A stretch of 64,000 nucleotides of DNA from CAYMRB01 sp964392615 (GTDB lineage: Bacteria; Planctomycetota; UBA8108): NCBI GenBank assembly GCA_964392615.1, contig CAYMRB010000002.1, positions 9,679-73,678 on the forward strand, in the 5' to 3' direction. Below are positions 49,400-57,489 of this stretch, one piece after another. The translations under genes and the position numbers were made by a program. Below the pieces are notes generated by a model that was not told the DNA's origin, made no database searches, and saw nothing but the letters and a program-made list of their open reading frames with translations. Every line of letters starts with the position of its first letter. Position 1 is the first letter of the stretch.

Positions 49400-52300
49400 A
49401 TGAACAGCCCCCACGAGAACCTCCTGATCTCGACCGGTCCGAGCCGGATCGTCGCGGCTGTCGTGACCGCTCTGCTTCTTCCATGCGTGCCGTCACTGGC
49501 CGACGACCCGGTTATCACCGAGTTCCTCGCCGCCAACTCGAGCTCGCTTCGCGACAGCGACGGGGACACGTCTGACTGGATCGAGATCCACAATCCCGGC
49601 GCCGAGAGCGTTGAGCTCGGCGGGTGGCGCCTGACGGATGACAGCCTGCTCCTGAAGTGGGCGTTCCCCGATCTCGAGCTGCCCGCCGACGCACGCCTCG
49701 TGGTCTTCGCCTCTGGGAAAGACCGGACGGATACGGGAGACGGTGGGGCGGTCGTCGACAGCGGTCGCGATTCGTCGACCTTCGCCCACCGCCTCGAGTT
49801 CGACGATGACGGCGTGCTGCCATCGGTCGAGGGGGGCGACGATGGTTGGCGTGAGGACGCTGCGTGGAACGTCGGCGGGCCTCCGCCGAGTCTCGACGTT
49901 GCCGATGGCCTCCTGGCATTCGAGTCGGTCCTCTCCGGCCAACAGGCGATCACGATGCCGGGCGGGTCGGCATGGGAGGCGGGAATCGACGCGGGGACGT
50001 CGTACACGTTCGAGGTGCGGCTGCGAGTCGTCTCGTCCGGCGGCGCGAACCCCGGCGCGATCATCTGGTTGGCCAACGGCGAGGAGCGGCTGATTCTCCG
50101 CGTCGAGGAGAACGGCGTCAGCACGTGGTCGGGAATCGACCTCGATCCCGACGGACGCGACAACGCCACCGAACTCGTCGCGTTTCGAGTCGCCTATGAC
50201 GCGACCGACGGCCTGTACACCGTCTGGCGCGACGGCGTGCTCCTCGGCGATGATGTTCCGTCTGACGGCGCAGCGAGCGGCGGCCGCACGGCGGTCTACC
50301 TGATCGATTGCTGCTCGAGCGTGCAAGTCGCGGGCGAGCTCGACTGGGTGCGCTGGGACGCGACGGGGGCCTATCCCCCTCCCGGTGCCGGCGGCGGAGT
50401 CGACCTGCCGGAGCTGCACACGAACTTCTCTCTGTCGTCGAGCGGCGAGTACCTCGCGCTCGTCTCGCCCGACGGGACGCGCGTGTCGACGGAGTTCGCA
50501 CCGTCATTTCCACTGCAGCGACGTGACGTGTCCTACGGTCCGGATGGTTACTACCTGACGCCCACACCGGGCGCGCCGAACGGTACGGCCGTCGCCGGTT
50601 TCACGGCGGACCCCGAGTTCAGCCGGGCGCGCGGCTTCTACGACGCGTCGTTCGACCTCGCGTTGTCGACCGCGACGCCGGGAGCCTCGATTCGCTACAC
50701 GGTCGACGGCAGCAAGCCGAGCGCCGACGACGGGCTGCTCTACTCGGGCCCGATCGAGGTGACGACGACGACCTGCGTCCGCGCGATCGCATTCGCCGAG
50801 GGGTTCGCATCGTCGAAAGCGATCACCCACAGCTACCTGTTTCTCGAGGACGTGCTGCGGCAGACCGGCGCCGGGTTTCCGGTCGATCCGGATTGGGACT
50901 ACGACATGGACCCGAACGTCGTCGACGACCCGCGATACGCCGACGGCATGATCGGCGCGTTGCGCTCGCTGCCGACGCTGTCCCTGGCGCTACCGGTCGA
51001 GGACATGTTCGGGCCGAGCGGCATCCACGCGAACCCGACGCAGGGAGGCTTCGCGTGGGAGCGTGAGACTTCTGCGGAGTGGATTCTACCGGACGGCACG
51101 ACCGCGTTTCAGGTCGACTGCGGCGTGCGGATCCAGGGCGCGGGCAGTCGTTTCCGGTCTCTCGGCAAGAAGTCATTCCGTCTGGCGTTCCGCAGCCGAT
51201 ACGGTCCCGGCAAGCTCGAGTATCCGATCTTCGGCTTCGACGCTGCCGATGAGTTCGACACGCTGGTCGTGCGCGGCAACTACTTCGACACGTGGAGCGT
51301 GCATACGTCAGGCGACGGCGAGACGATCGGCTGGGAGGCCGCGCTGCTGTTCCGCGATCCGTTCGGTTACATCAGCCAAGCGGACAGCGGCCACACCACG
51401 CTGCACGGCACCTGGGTGCATCTGTACATCGACGGGCTGTACTGGGGGGTGTACAACGTCACGGAGCGTCCCGACGAGGAGTTCGCCGCGTCCTATTTCG
51501 GCGGTGATCCGGAAGACTACGACGTCCTCAAGCAGCGCCCGCGCGGCGCCGGAAACGGCAGCCCCCCCGATCTCGTCAGCGGCGATCGGGCCGGGTGGAA
51601 CGAGCTTCGCGATCTGGTCCTGGACGACATCGCGTCGTCGGAGGTCTATGCGGAGGTCGGTGAGCGCCTCGATCTCGGCGCGTTTGCAGACTACCTGATC
51701 CTGAACCTGTGGGGCGGCAATCAGGACTGGCCGCACAACAATTGGTACGCGATCCGCGACGCCGAAGACGGCACGCCTTTTCGTTTCATCGCGTGGGACA
51801 CGGAGAACTTCATCTTCCGGCTCAATGAGTCCGGCAAGCTCAATACGAGCGTCGACCACTCTCCGGGCATCCTGTACAGCCGGCTGCGGACGAACGAGGA
51901 ATTCCGCGTGCTGTTCGGCGACCACGCGCACCGCTTGCTGTTTCACGGTGGAGCGTTCACGCCCGAGAGCGCGAGCGAGCGCTTTTCCGCCATCGCCGAC
52001 GAGATACGCGACGCGATGGACGGCGAAGCCGCGCGCTGGGGCGATACGCGCATCGAACCCCCGCGCAACCGACTCGACACATGGGAGGTCGTGATCGCCG
52101 ACAAGCTGGGACGGTACTTCCCGCGGCGAACGGACATCGCGCTGGGGCAGTTCCGATCGATCGGTCTCTATCCGGACGTCGACGCGCCCGTATACAATCG
52201 GCACGGTGGGGCGATCGACCCAGGGTTCGCGTTGCGGGTCTCGGCGCCTGCGGGGACCGTTTGGCTCACGCTGGATGGAAGCGATCCACGTCTGCCCGGC

Positions 52301-53803
52301 GGCTCGGTGTCCCCGAGTGCCACTGAGGTCGGTACGGAAGGCGCGGCGCTCCTGAACGCCGGTGCGCCGGCGCGGGCTCTCGTACCCACGGACGGCGCGC
52401 TCGGAGTCGAATGGACCCACCTAGCGTTCGACGACGCGACATGGCTCTCGGGAGCTACCGGCGTCGGCTTCGAGCGCTCGAGCGGCTTCGAGGACCTCAT
52501 CGGACTCGACGTCGAAACGCAGGCGTGGAACGTCAACGAGACGGTGTACGTCCGCGTGCCTTTCGAGCTCGATGGCGATCCGGCGGCCGTCGGCCTCCTG
52601 ACCCTGCGGATGCAGTACGACGACGGATTCGTCGCCTACCTGAACGGCACCGAGATCGCGTCGCGCAACGCGCCCGACGACCTGACGTGGAATTCGGGAG
52701 CGACGCGTGGTCACACGGACAGCGCCGCAACCGTGTTCGAGAGCATCGACGTCAGCGAGCACGTGGACGCGCTGCGACGAGGAACGAACGTCTTGGCGAT
52801 CCACGGTCTCAATTCCGGCGTCAACTCGAGCGATCTCCTGTTCGTGCCGGAGATCAACGCGGTTCGCTTGGGCGGTGTCGGTCTGGTCTTGGACCGTACG
52901 ACGATCGCGCGATCCCGTGCGCGTGCCGGCGACGAGTGGAGCGCGCTGCACGAAGCGACCTTCGTCGTCGATTCCTCGGTGCTCCGAATCACGGAGATCA
53001 TGTACCACCCGCGGCCTGCGCCGGTGCTCCCTGACGATCCGCCCGGCGGGAGTCCGTTCTCCGACGACGATTTCGAGTTCATCGAGCTTCGCAACGTCGG
53101 GGACGTGCCGATCAATCTCGTCGGCATGCGGTTCGTCTCCGGGATCGAGTTCACGTTCCCGGCGGGCAGTCAGGACCCGGCCGATGACTTGCAGCCGGGC
53201 GAGTTCGTGCTCGTCGTCGAGAATCTGGAGGCGTTCCGTTCGCGTTACGACGTGACGGACCTCTACATCGCCGGGCAGTATCGCGGCAACCTCGACAACG
53301 ACGGCGAGTCCATCGTCCTCGTCGACGCCCTCGGACGGTTGACCCTCGACTTCGTCTACAGCGACAACTGGCATCGCATCACGGATGGTCTCGGGCGCTC
53401 GCTCGAGATCATCGATGCCACCGCACCGCCCGAGACGTGGGGGCTGCGCACGTCCTGGAGCGCGAGCGAGGTCGACGACGGCACTCCGGGTACCGGGCCG
53501 GATCTCATCGACGGTGGCCTGCAACGTCCGGGCGACATCAACCAGGACGGAAACGTCGACATCTCAGACGGGGTCGGCCTCCTGGGCCACCTGTTCGGCG
53601 GCGCGTTGCCGGTCCTGCCGTGTGGCGACGGTACGGTACGAGACGCGGCGAACCGCGCGCTTCTCGATGGCTCCGGCGACGGTTCCGTCGATCTGTCGGA
53701 TGCCGTCTATCTCCTCAACTACTTGTTCCAGGGCGGTCCGCCTCACGCGGGCGGCGTCGAATGCGTTTCGGTTTCCGGTTGCCCGCGCGGTTGCGATTCG
53801 TAA
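49400..53803 (+). CDS. Giant secreted protein C: CotH-like, lamin-tail domains, LamG-like module, dockerin repeats
   Basis: This protein has about 1467 residues (an ATG at 49364 would add 12) and a signal peptide (IVAAVVTALLLPCVPSLA). Order: a lamin-tail domain (VITEFLAANSSSLRDSDGD... through VVFASGKDRT) interrupted by one LamG-like module (49781-50391) and resumed at LHTNFSLSSSGEYLALVSPDG; a chitobiase C-terminal-like domain (ASIRYTVDGSKPS); a CotH-like kinase domain (GKKSFRLAFRSRYG, WVHLYIDGLYWGVYNVTERPDEEF, FIAWDTENFIF); a second TVWLTLDGSDP domain; a galactose-binding-like domain; a second lamin-tail domain (ITEIMYHPRP); a dockerin pair (53527-53745). CotH enzymes phosphorylate extracellular proteins; in planctomycetes the role is unknown. 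Likely cell-surface. Confidence 0.85.
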   Translation: MNSPHENLLISTGPSRIVAAVVTALLLPCVPSLADDPVITEFLAANSSSLRDSDGDTSDWIEIHNPGAESVELGGWRLTDDSLLLKWAFPDLELPADARLVVFASGKDRTDTGDGGAVVDSGRDSSTFAHRLEFDDDGVLPSVEGGDDGWREDAAWNVGGPPPSLDVADGLLAFESVLSGQQAITMPGGSAWEAGIDAGTSYTFEVRLRVVSSGGANPGAIIWLANGEERLILRVEENGVSTWSGIDLDPDGRDNATELVAFRVAYDATDGLYTVWRDGVLLGDDVPSDGAASGGRTAVYLIDCCSSVQVAGELDWVRWDATGAYPPPGAGGGVDLPELHTNFSLSSSGEYLALVSPDGTRVSTEFAPSFPLQRRDVSYGPDGYYLTPTPGAPNGTAVAGFTADPEFSRARGFYDASFDLALSTATPGASIRYTVDGSKPSADDGLLYSGPIEVTTTTCVRAIAFAEGFASSKAITHSYLFLEDVLRQTGAGFPVDPDWDYDMDPNVVDDPRYADGMIGALRSLPTLSLALPVEDMFGPSGIHANPTQGGFAWERETSAEWILPDGTTAFQVDCGVRIQGAGSRFRSLGKKSFRLAFRSRYGPGKLEYPIFGFDAADEFDTLVVRGNYFDTWSVHTSGDGETIGWEAALLFRDPFGYISQADSGHTTLHGTWVHLYIDGLYWGVYNVTERPDEEFAASYFGGDPEDYDVLKQRPRGAGNGSPPDLVSGDRAGWNELRDLVLDDIASSEVYAEVGERLDLGAFADYLILNLWGGNQDWPHNNWYAIRDAEDGTPFRFIAWDTENFIFRLNESGKLNTSVDHSPGILYSRLRTNEEFRVLFGDHAHRLLFHGGAFTPESASERFSAIADEIRDAMDGEAARWGDTRIEPPRNRLDTWEVVIADKLGRYFPRRTDIALGQFRSIGLYPDVDAPVYNRHGGAIDPGFALRVSAPAGTVWLTLDGSDPRLPGGSVSPSATEVGTEGAALLNAGAPARALVPTDGALGVEWTHLAFDDATWLSGATGVGFERSSGFEDLIGLDVETQAWNVNETVYVRVPFELDGDPAAVGLLTLRMQYDDGFVAYLNGTEIASRNAPDDLTWNSGATRGHTDSAATVFESIDVSEHVDALRRGTNVLAIHGLNSGVNSSDLLFVPEINAVRLGGVGLVLDRTTIARSRARAGDEWSALHEATFVVDSSVLRITEIMYHPRPAPVLPDDPPGGSPFSDDDFEFIELRNVGDVPINLVGMRFVSGIEFTFPAGSQDPADDLQPGEFVLVVENLEAFRSRYDVTDLYIAGQYRGNLDNDGESIVLVDALGRLTLDFVYSDNWHRITDGLGRSLEIIDATAPPETWGLRTSWSASEVDDGTPGTGPDLIDGGLQRPGDINQDGNVDISDGVGLLGHLFGGALPVLPCGDGTVRDAANRALLDGSGDGSVDLSDAVYLLNYLFQGGPPHAGGVECVSVSGCPRGCDS
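49781..50391 (+). repeat. Ninth LamG-like module, inserted inside a lamin-tail domain
   Basis: The copy begins FAHRLEFDDDGVLPSVEG and ends YLIDCCSSVQVAGELDWVRWD followed by ATGAYPPPG. It separates the first half of the lamin-tail domain (to 49734) from the second half (from 50412). See the finding on this insertion. Confidence 0.8.
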
Positions 53804-53888
53804 ACTCGTAGCTCGCCTCCTGCCGCGAGATGCCGGGCCCGAGCCATCGGGTCGAACGTTGCGCTGCCCTGACCTGCCGAGAATCGAC

Positions 53889-54827
53889 ATGCCGAAGCTG
53901 ACTGGACTGATCGCAGCCACGTACACACCGATGCACGCCGACGGCCGCTTGGCGCTGGACAAGGTCGACGAGCTGGCCGAGCGGCTTATCGCAGACGGCG
54001 TGTCAGGCGCGTTCCTGTGCGGAACGACCGGCGAGTTCGCGTCGTTGACCGCGGTGGAGCGCGCGGCGGTCTGCGAGCGCTGGGTCGCGGCTACCGCTGG
54101 GCGCATCGCAGTGATCGCGCACGTCGGCGGCACCTGTGCGCAGCAATCCAAGGCGCTGGCGTCTCGAGCGCAGATGGCCGGTGTGGACGCGATCGCGTGC
54201 ATCGCGCCGTACTTCTTCAAGCCGAGGACCGTCGAGGATCTCGTCGCGTACTGTGCCGAGGTCGCCGCCGCGGCACCGGAAGTGCCGTTCTACTATTACC
54301 ACCTGCCGGCCTTGACCGACGTCGACCTGCCGATGGTCGAGTTCCTCCGCATCGGTGCGGATCGTATCCCGATGCTCGCAGGCGTGAAGTTCAGCCATAA
54401 CAACCTGATGGATCTCGCGCAGTGTGTCGCGCTCGACGACGGGCGCTATGATTTGCTGTTCGGCTGCGATGAGACTCTGCTGAGCGGTCTGGCCTTCGGC
54501 TGTGAGGGCGCGGTCGGCACGACGTACGGCTTCGCGGCACCGCTCTACCATCGGATCATCGACGCGTTCGCGGCGGGCGACGTCGCGACGGCGCAGCGGC
54601 TCCAACTTCGCTCGATCGAGTGGGTGAGCATCTTCGTCCGCTTCGGCGGCCATCGCGCGATGAAGGCTGTCATGAAGCTGAGCGGCATCGATTGCGGACC
54701 GGTCCGGCCGCCGCTCGCTCCCCTGTCCGACGAGGAGTACGAAGAGCTCACGAACGAGCTGACGGCCGCCGGATTCGACGAGGCTCGGGCGAGCGCGCCC
54801 GCATGCCCGCGCAGCGAGGCGGTCTGA
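53889..54827 (+). CDS. nanA: N-acetylneuraminate lyase (NanA), DHDPS superfamily
   Basis: This 312-residue cytoplasmic TIM-barrel aldolase cleaves N-acetylneuraminate to N-acetylmannosamine and pyruvate. GLIAATYTPMHADG, the GTTGEF loop (carboxylate binding), FYYYHLPALTDVDLPM with Tyr137, and LAGVKFSHNN with Schiff-base Lys167 match NanA closely (Escherichia coli uses Tyr137 and Lys165). The YYYH-x-P signature separates lyases from dihydrodipicolinate synthase. The start at 53889 has only a weak ribosome site (GAGAATC). It follows giant protein C by 85 nt on the same strand. Together with the epimerase (36106-37326) it forms the AGE-type sialic acid route. Confidence 0.9.
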   Translation: MPKLTGLIAATYTPMHADGRLALDKVDELAERLIADGVSGAFLCGTTGEFASLTAVERAAVCERWVAATAGRIAVIAHVGGTCAQQSKALASRAQMAGVDAIACIAPYFFKPRTVEDLVAYCAEVAAAAPEVPFYYYHLPALTDVDLPMVEFLRIGADRIPMLAGVKFSHNNLMDLAQCVALDDGRYDLLFGCDETLLSGLAFGCEGAVGTTYGFAAPLYHRIIDAFAAGDVATAQRLQLRSIEWVSIFVRFGGHRAMKAVMKLSGIDCGPVRPPLAPLSDEEYEELTNELTAAGFDEARASAPACPRSEAV

Positions 54828-54840
54828 CGGGGCCGCAAAT

Positions 54841-54857
54841 CAGCACTATCCGTGCTG
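54841..54857. terminator. Hairpin between convergent nanA and DUF1080 gene
   Basis: CAGCAC (54841-54846) and GTGCTG (54852-54857) form a perfect 6-bp stem with loop TATCC in the 41-bp gap between two converging stops. It may serve both directions; no strong T-run follows on either strand. Confidence 0.45.
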
Positions 54858-54868
54858 CGGACGGCGGT

Positions 54869-55606
54869 TCAATCGCCCACCAGCGGCGCGGTCTGCTCCT
54901 GGCTCGTGATGCCCGGCGGCAGCTCGAGGATGCGGATGTTGCGGAAGTGGATCTCGGCGCCTTCGGACTCGAGGCACAGATAGCCCTTCTTGACCGACGC
55001 GTTGCGTACTCCGTTGACGAACTTGCCGTTGACGGACAGCTTGACGACTCCGTCGACGCAGACGACGTCGTACACGTTCCACTCGCCCCGGCCCTTGCAG
55101 CGGTTCTCGATCGACTTGCTGCGGCTGCCGCGCGGGTTGTCCGGGGTCGCCTTCAGGCCGCCGGCGCCGAAGAGCTCGCCGTGCACGTAGGCGATCGGCG
55201 GCAGCGAGCCGTCCTTGCGCTTGTGGCGGTTGACCCAGTCGAGCTCGAGCATCTGGACCTCGAGTCCCTTCGGTAGCCGGCGACCTTTCGGTACCGTGCC
55301 GGTGCTCCACGCGAAGACGCCGGAGTTGCCGCCCGGCTCCATGTGGCGCCACTCGATGTGCAGGATGAAGTTCTCGTACTGCTTCTCGGATCGCATCACG
55401 CCGATCGGGCGCCCCTTGCAGACGAGCAGGCCGTCGCGAACGGACCACGTGTCTTCCGCCGTGTTGACGTTGACCCAGCCCGTCAGGTCCTTGCCGTTGA
55501 ACAGGCTGCGGAACTGCGGGACATCGGGCTCGGCAGGCGCGCGATCGCCGCCGAGCAGGAAGATCACGCCGCCGATCAGCACTGCCGCGATCGCGAGGAT
55601 TCTCAT
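54869..55606 (-). CDS. Exported DUF1080 (3-keto-disaccharide hydrolase) family protein
   Basis: This 245-residue protein starts at 55606 (GGAGA 8 nt upstream) with a signal/anchor segment ([18 protein letters not shown]). The DUF1080 beta-sandwich is recognisable by [74 protein letters not shown] and [20 protein letters not shown]. Some members hydrolyse 3-keto-glycosides; many planctomycetal copies are uncharacterised and may only bind sugar. It lies downstream of the ThuA-DUF1080 gene, separated by a strong hairpin. Confidence 0.85.
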   Translation of the reverse strand: MRILAIAAVLIGGVIFLLGGDRAPAEPDVPQFRSLFNGKDLTGWVNVNTAEDTWSVRDGLLVCKGRPIGVMRSEKQYENFILHIEWRHMEPGGNSGVFAWSTGTVPKGRRLPKGLEVQMLELDWVNRHKRKDGSLPPIAYVHGELFGAGGLKATPDNPRGSRSKSIENRCKGRGEWNVYDVVCVDGVVKLSVNGKFVNGVRNASVKKGYLCLESEGAEIHFRNIRILELPPGITSQEQTAPLVGD

Positions 55607-55685
55607 CGTGTCGTCTCCGTTCCTGTCATGACGTTCGGTCGACGCGGTTCGAGGCGTACCGATCGAGTCCCCAGGGGGGCGACCG

Positions 55686-55727
55686 CTCCGTCCTGGTCCG
55701 GCGCTCATCGTCCGGACCGGGACGGAG
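55686..55727 (-). terminator. Long near-perfect hairpin after the ThuA-DUF1080 gene
   Basis: Arms 55686-55701 (CTCCGTCCTGGTCCGG) and 55712-55727 (CCGGACCGGGACGGAG) pair over 16 positions with a single mismatch (G-T on one strand) and a 10-nt loop. It lies 25 nt past the stop of the upstream minus-strand gene and 80 nt before the next start. No T-run follows, so it may be a processing or partial termination signal. Confidence 0.6.
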
Positions 55728-55751
55728 TGATCGATCGGCCGCGCGAGGCGA

Positions 55752-57209
55752 TCAGTCGAAGAGCTCGCGCACCTCGATGTTGCGGTACTCGACGCGCGTG
55801 CCCTTGTGGTGCAGCTGGTACGCGAAGAGGCCTGCGTCGCTTCGGCCGCCGCTCGCCTCGCGAATTCGATCGCGGATGACCTTGCCGTTGAGCTTGATCA
55901 CGATGTGATCGCCGACCGCGATCACGTGCTGCGTGATCCAGATCGGCTCCTTCGCCGTGTCGACGCCGAGGAACTCGTTGAGCTCCTTCTCGTTCACAGC
56001 GGGATCACCCGGGTAGAGCGTGCCGGTCTTCTTGCCGTCGCCCGGGCCGACCTTGACCTGCGCCTCATCGCCGTTCGGCCAGTTCTTCCACTCCTTGCGG
56101 TCGCCTCGCGGAAGCAGGTTCTTCTCGCGAGCGCAGCGGAAGTACATGCCGCTGTTGCCGCCGGGATTGAGGCGCACGTCGGCGCGGTACTCGAAGTTCT
56201 TGTACGGGCGTTTGATGTGGTAGATGTGGCTCGAGCCGGGGCCGGGCTTCCCCTTCGGCCAGTAGCCCTGCAGGATGCCGCCGGGTTGCACGGTCCAGTG
56301 CTGGCGCGTCTGTTCGGGGTTGTCGGTCGTCTCCCACTCCTCGCCCCATTTGAGCGTCTTGCCGTCGAAGATGCGCTGCCACGGCCCGGCCTTCTTCGCG
56401 TGGCCGTGTTGCACGTAGGCCTTCGCCTTGCCGAGCGCCCAGCGGATGCCGCCGAGGAGGTGCGTCTGGTAGACCGGGTTGGTCCAGACGTCGGGACGGT
56501 GCCCGAGCGACGTGAAGAACACTCGTCCCTTGCCGTGCATCTTGCACCACGCGATCGCGACGTCGGTGTCCGGGGGAAGATTCTTCGCCTTCAGTGACAC
56601 CTCGTTCAGGCTGAGGATCACGTGGATGCGATCGCGCGAGTAGTTCTTGTACCAGTAGATCTCGTCCTGGATCTTCCACTGCGTGTCGAGGTGGACGGCC
56701 GACGGGTGGGACGGGTCTTCCACGTCGATCGTCACCGGAGGGCTGCCGGCGCCCCACGGGTGGCCCTTGAACGAGCCGCCGATCATCTTCCAGTAGGGTT
56801 CCCAGTTCTTGTACGTGTCGGTCGCGGCATGGGTGCCAATGAAGGCGCCACCCTTCTCGACGAACTCGATCAGCGCGGCGCGGCCCGCCTCGTCGAGCGG
56901 GAACTTGCCGAGATCGCCGGTCGTGTTGTTGAAGAAGATCGCGTCGTAGGCGGCGAGCCCCTCGCGCGTGACCTTCTCGGTGGTCTCGGTGATGTCGATG
57001 TCGAAGAGACCGGACTCCGCGGCCATCTTCGGCAGCACCTTCTTCGACGCGTTGATCCCGCCGCCGTGGCGGAATCCGGCCGTCGTGGTGAGGCAGAGGA
57101 TACGCGGTTTCTTGTCCCCGTCCGCGGCGACGATCGCTCGCGACGCGAGGCCGGCGACGATGCAGACGACAGTGACGAGCAGGGCACGACGACTCGTGAT
57201 GGGCATCAT
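55752..57209 (-). CDS. Exported ThuA-DUF1080 fusion protein
   Basis: This 485-residue protein has a signal peptide ([22 protein letters not shown]). Residues about 34-265 are a ThuA (trehalose-utilisation-like, class I glutamine amidotransferase fold) domain: [53 protein letters not shown]. Residues about 275-485 are a DUF1080 domain: [46 protein letters not shown] and [21 protein letters not shown]. The combination is frequent in planctomycetes and Bacteroidota, where it is linked to modified disaccharide turnover, but activity here is inferred. Ribosome site GGGAGAGA precedes the ATG pair. Confidence 0.88.
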   Translation of the reverse strand: MMPITSRRALLVTVVCIVAGLASRAIVAADGDKKPRILCLTTTAGFRHGGGINASKKVLPKMAAESGLFDIDITETTEKVTREGLAAYDAIFFNNTTGDLGKFPLDEAGRAALIEFVEKGGAFIGTHAATDTYKNWEPYWKMIGGSFKGHPWGAGSPPVTIDVEDPSHPSAVHLDTQWKIQDEIYWYKNYSRDRIHVILSLNEVSLKAKNLPPDTDVAIAWCKMHGKGRVFFTSLGHRPDVWTNPVYQTHLLGGIRWALGKAKAYVQHGHAKKAGPWQRIFDGKTLKWGEEWETTDNPEQTRQHWTVQPGGILQGYWPKGKPGPGSSHIYHIKRPYKNFEYRADVRLNPGGNSGMYFRCAREKNLLPRGDRKEWKNWPNGDEAQVKVGPGDGKKTGTLYPGDPAVNEKELNEFLGVDTAKEPIWITQHVIAVGDHIVIKLNGKVIRDRIREASGGRSDAGLFAYQLHHKGTRVEYRNIEVRELFD

Positions 57210-57489
57210 TCTCTCCCGCTGAGCTTCAAGGTGGGACCCCGCTCATGCTGTCACGCCGACGGTGCCGCGACAGGAGCGGATCCGAGGCCCCTCATCGTAG
57301 CCGAGCCGAAGCGCGTTCTCCGCGCCGTTTTGCCCGGTCGCGGAGACCTCGCTCCGTCCCTTTCACCCCGCGGTGGCAAGAACCTGTTGGCGAAGCCGCC
57401 GGTCGTGCCGTCATCTCTTGCGAGTAGTGATCCGTTCGATGGCGAGCGGATGCGGACTCTCTGCAAGGACCCTGACGGCGCACGCAGGA
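57210..57489. promoter_or_regulatory. Divergent region between ThuA gene and sigma factor gene
   Basis: This 280-bp region has no gene. TCTCCGCG (57317-57324) and CGCGGAGA (57339-57346) form a perfect 8-bp inverted repeat with a 14-nt loop. No promoter for the sigma factor could be recognised. Confidence 0.3.

Noticed and set aside
41137..53803. A cellulosome
   Set aside because: Dockerin-like repeats are present, but no cohesin or scaffoldin was seen in the window.
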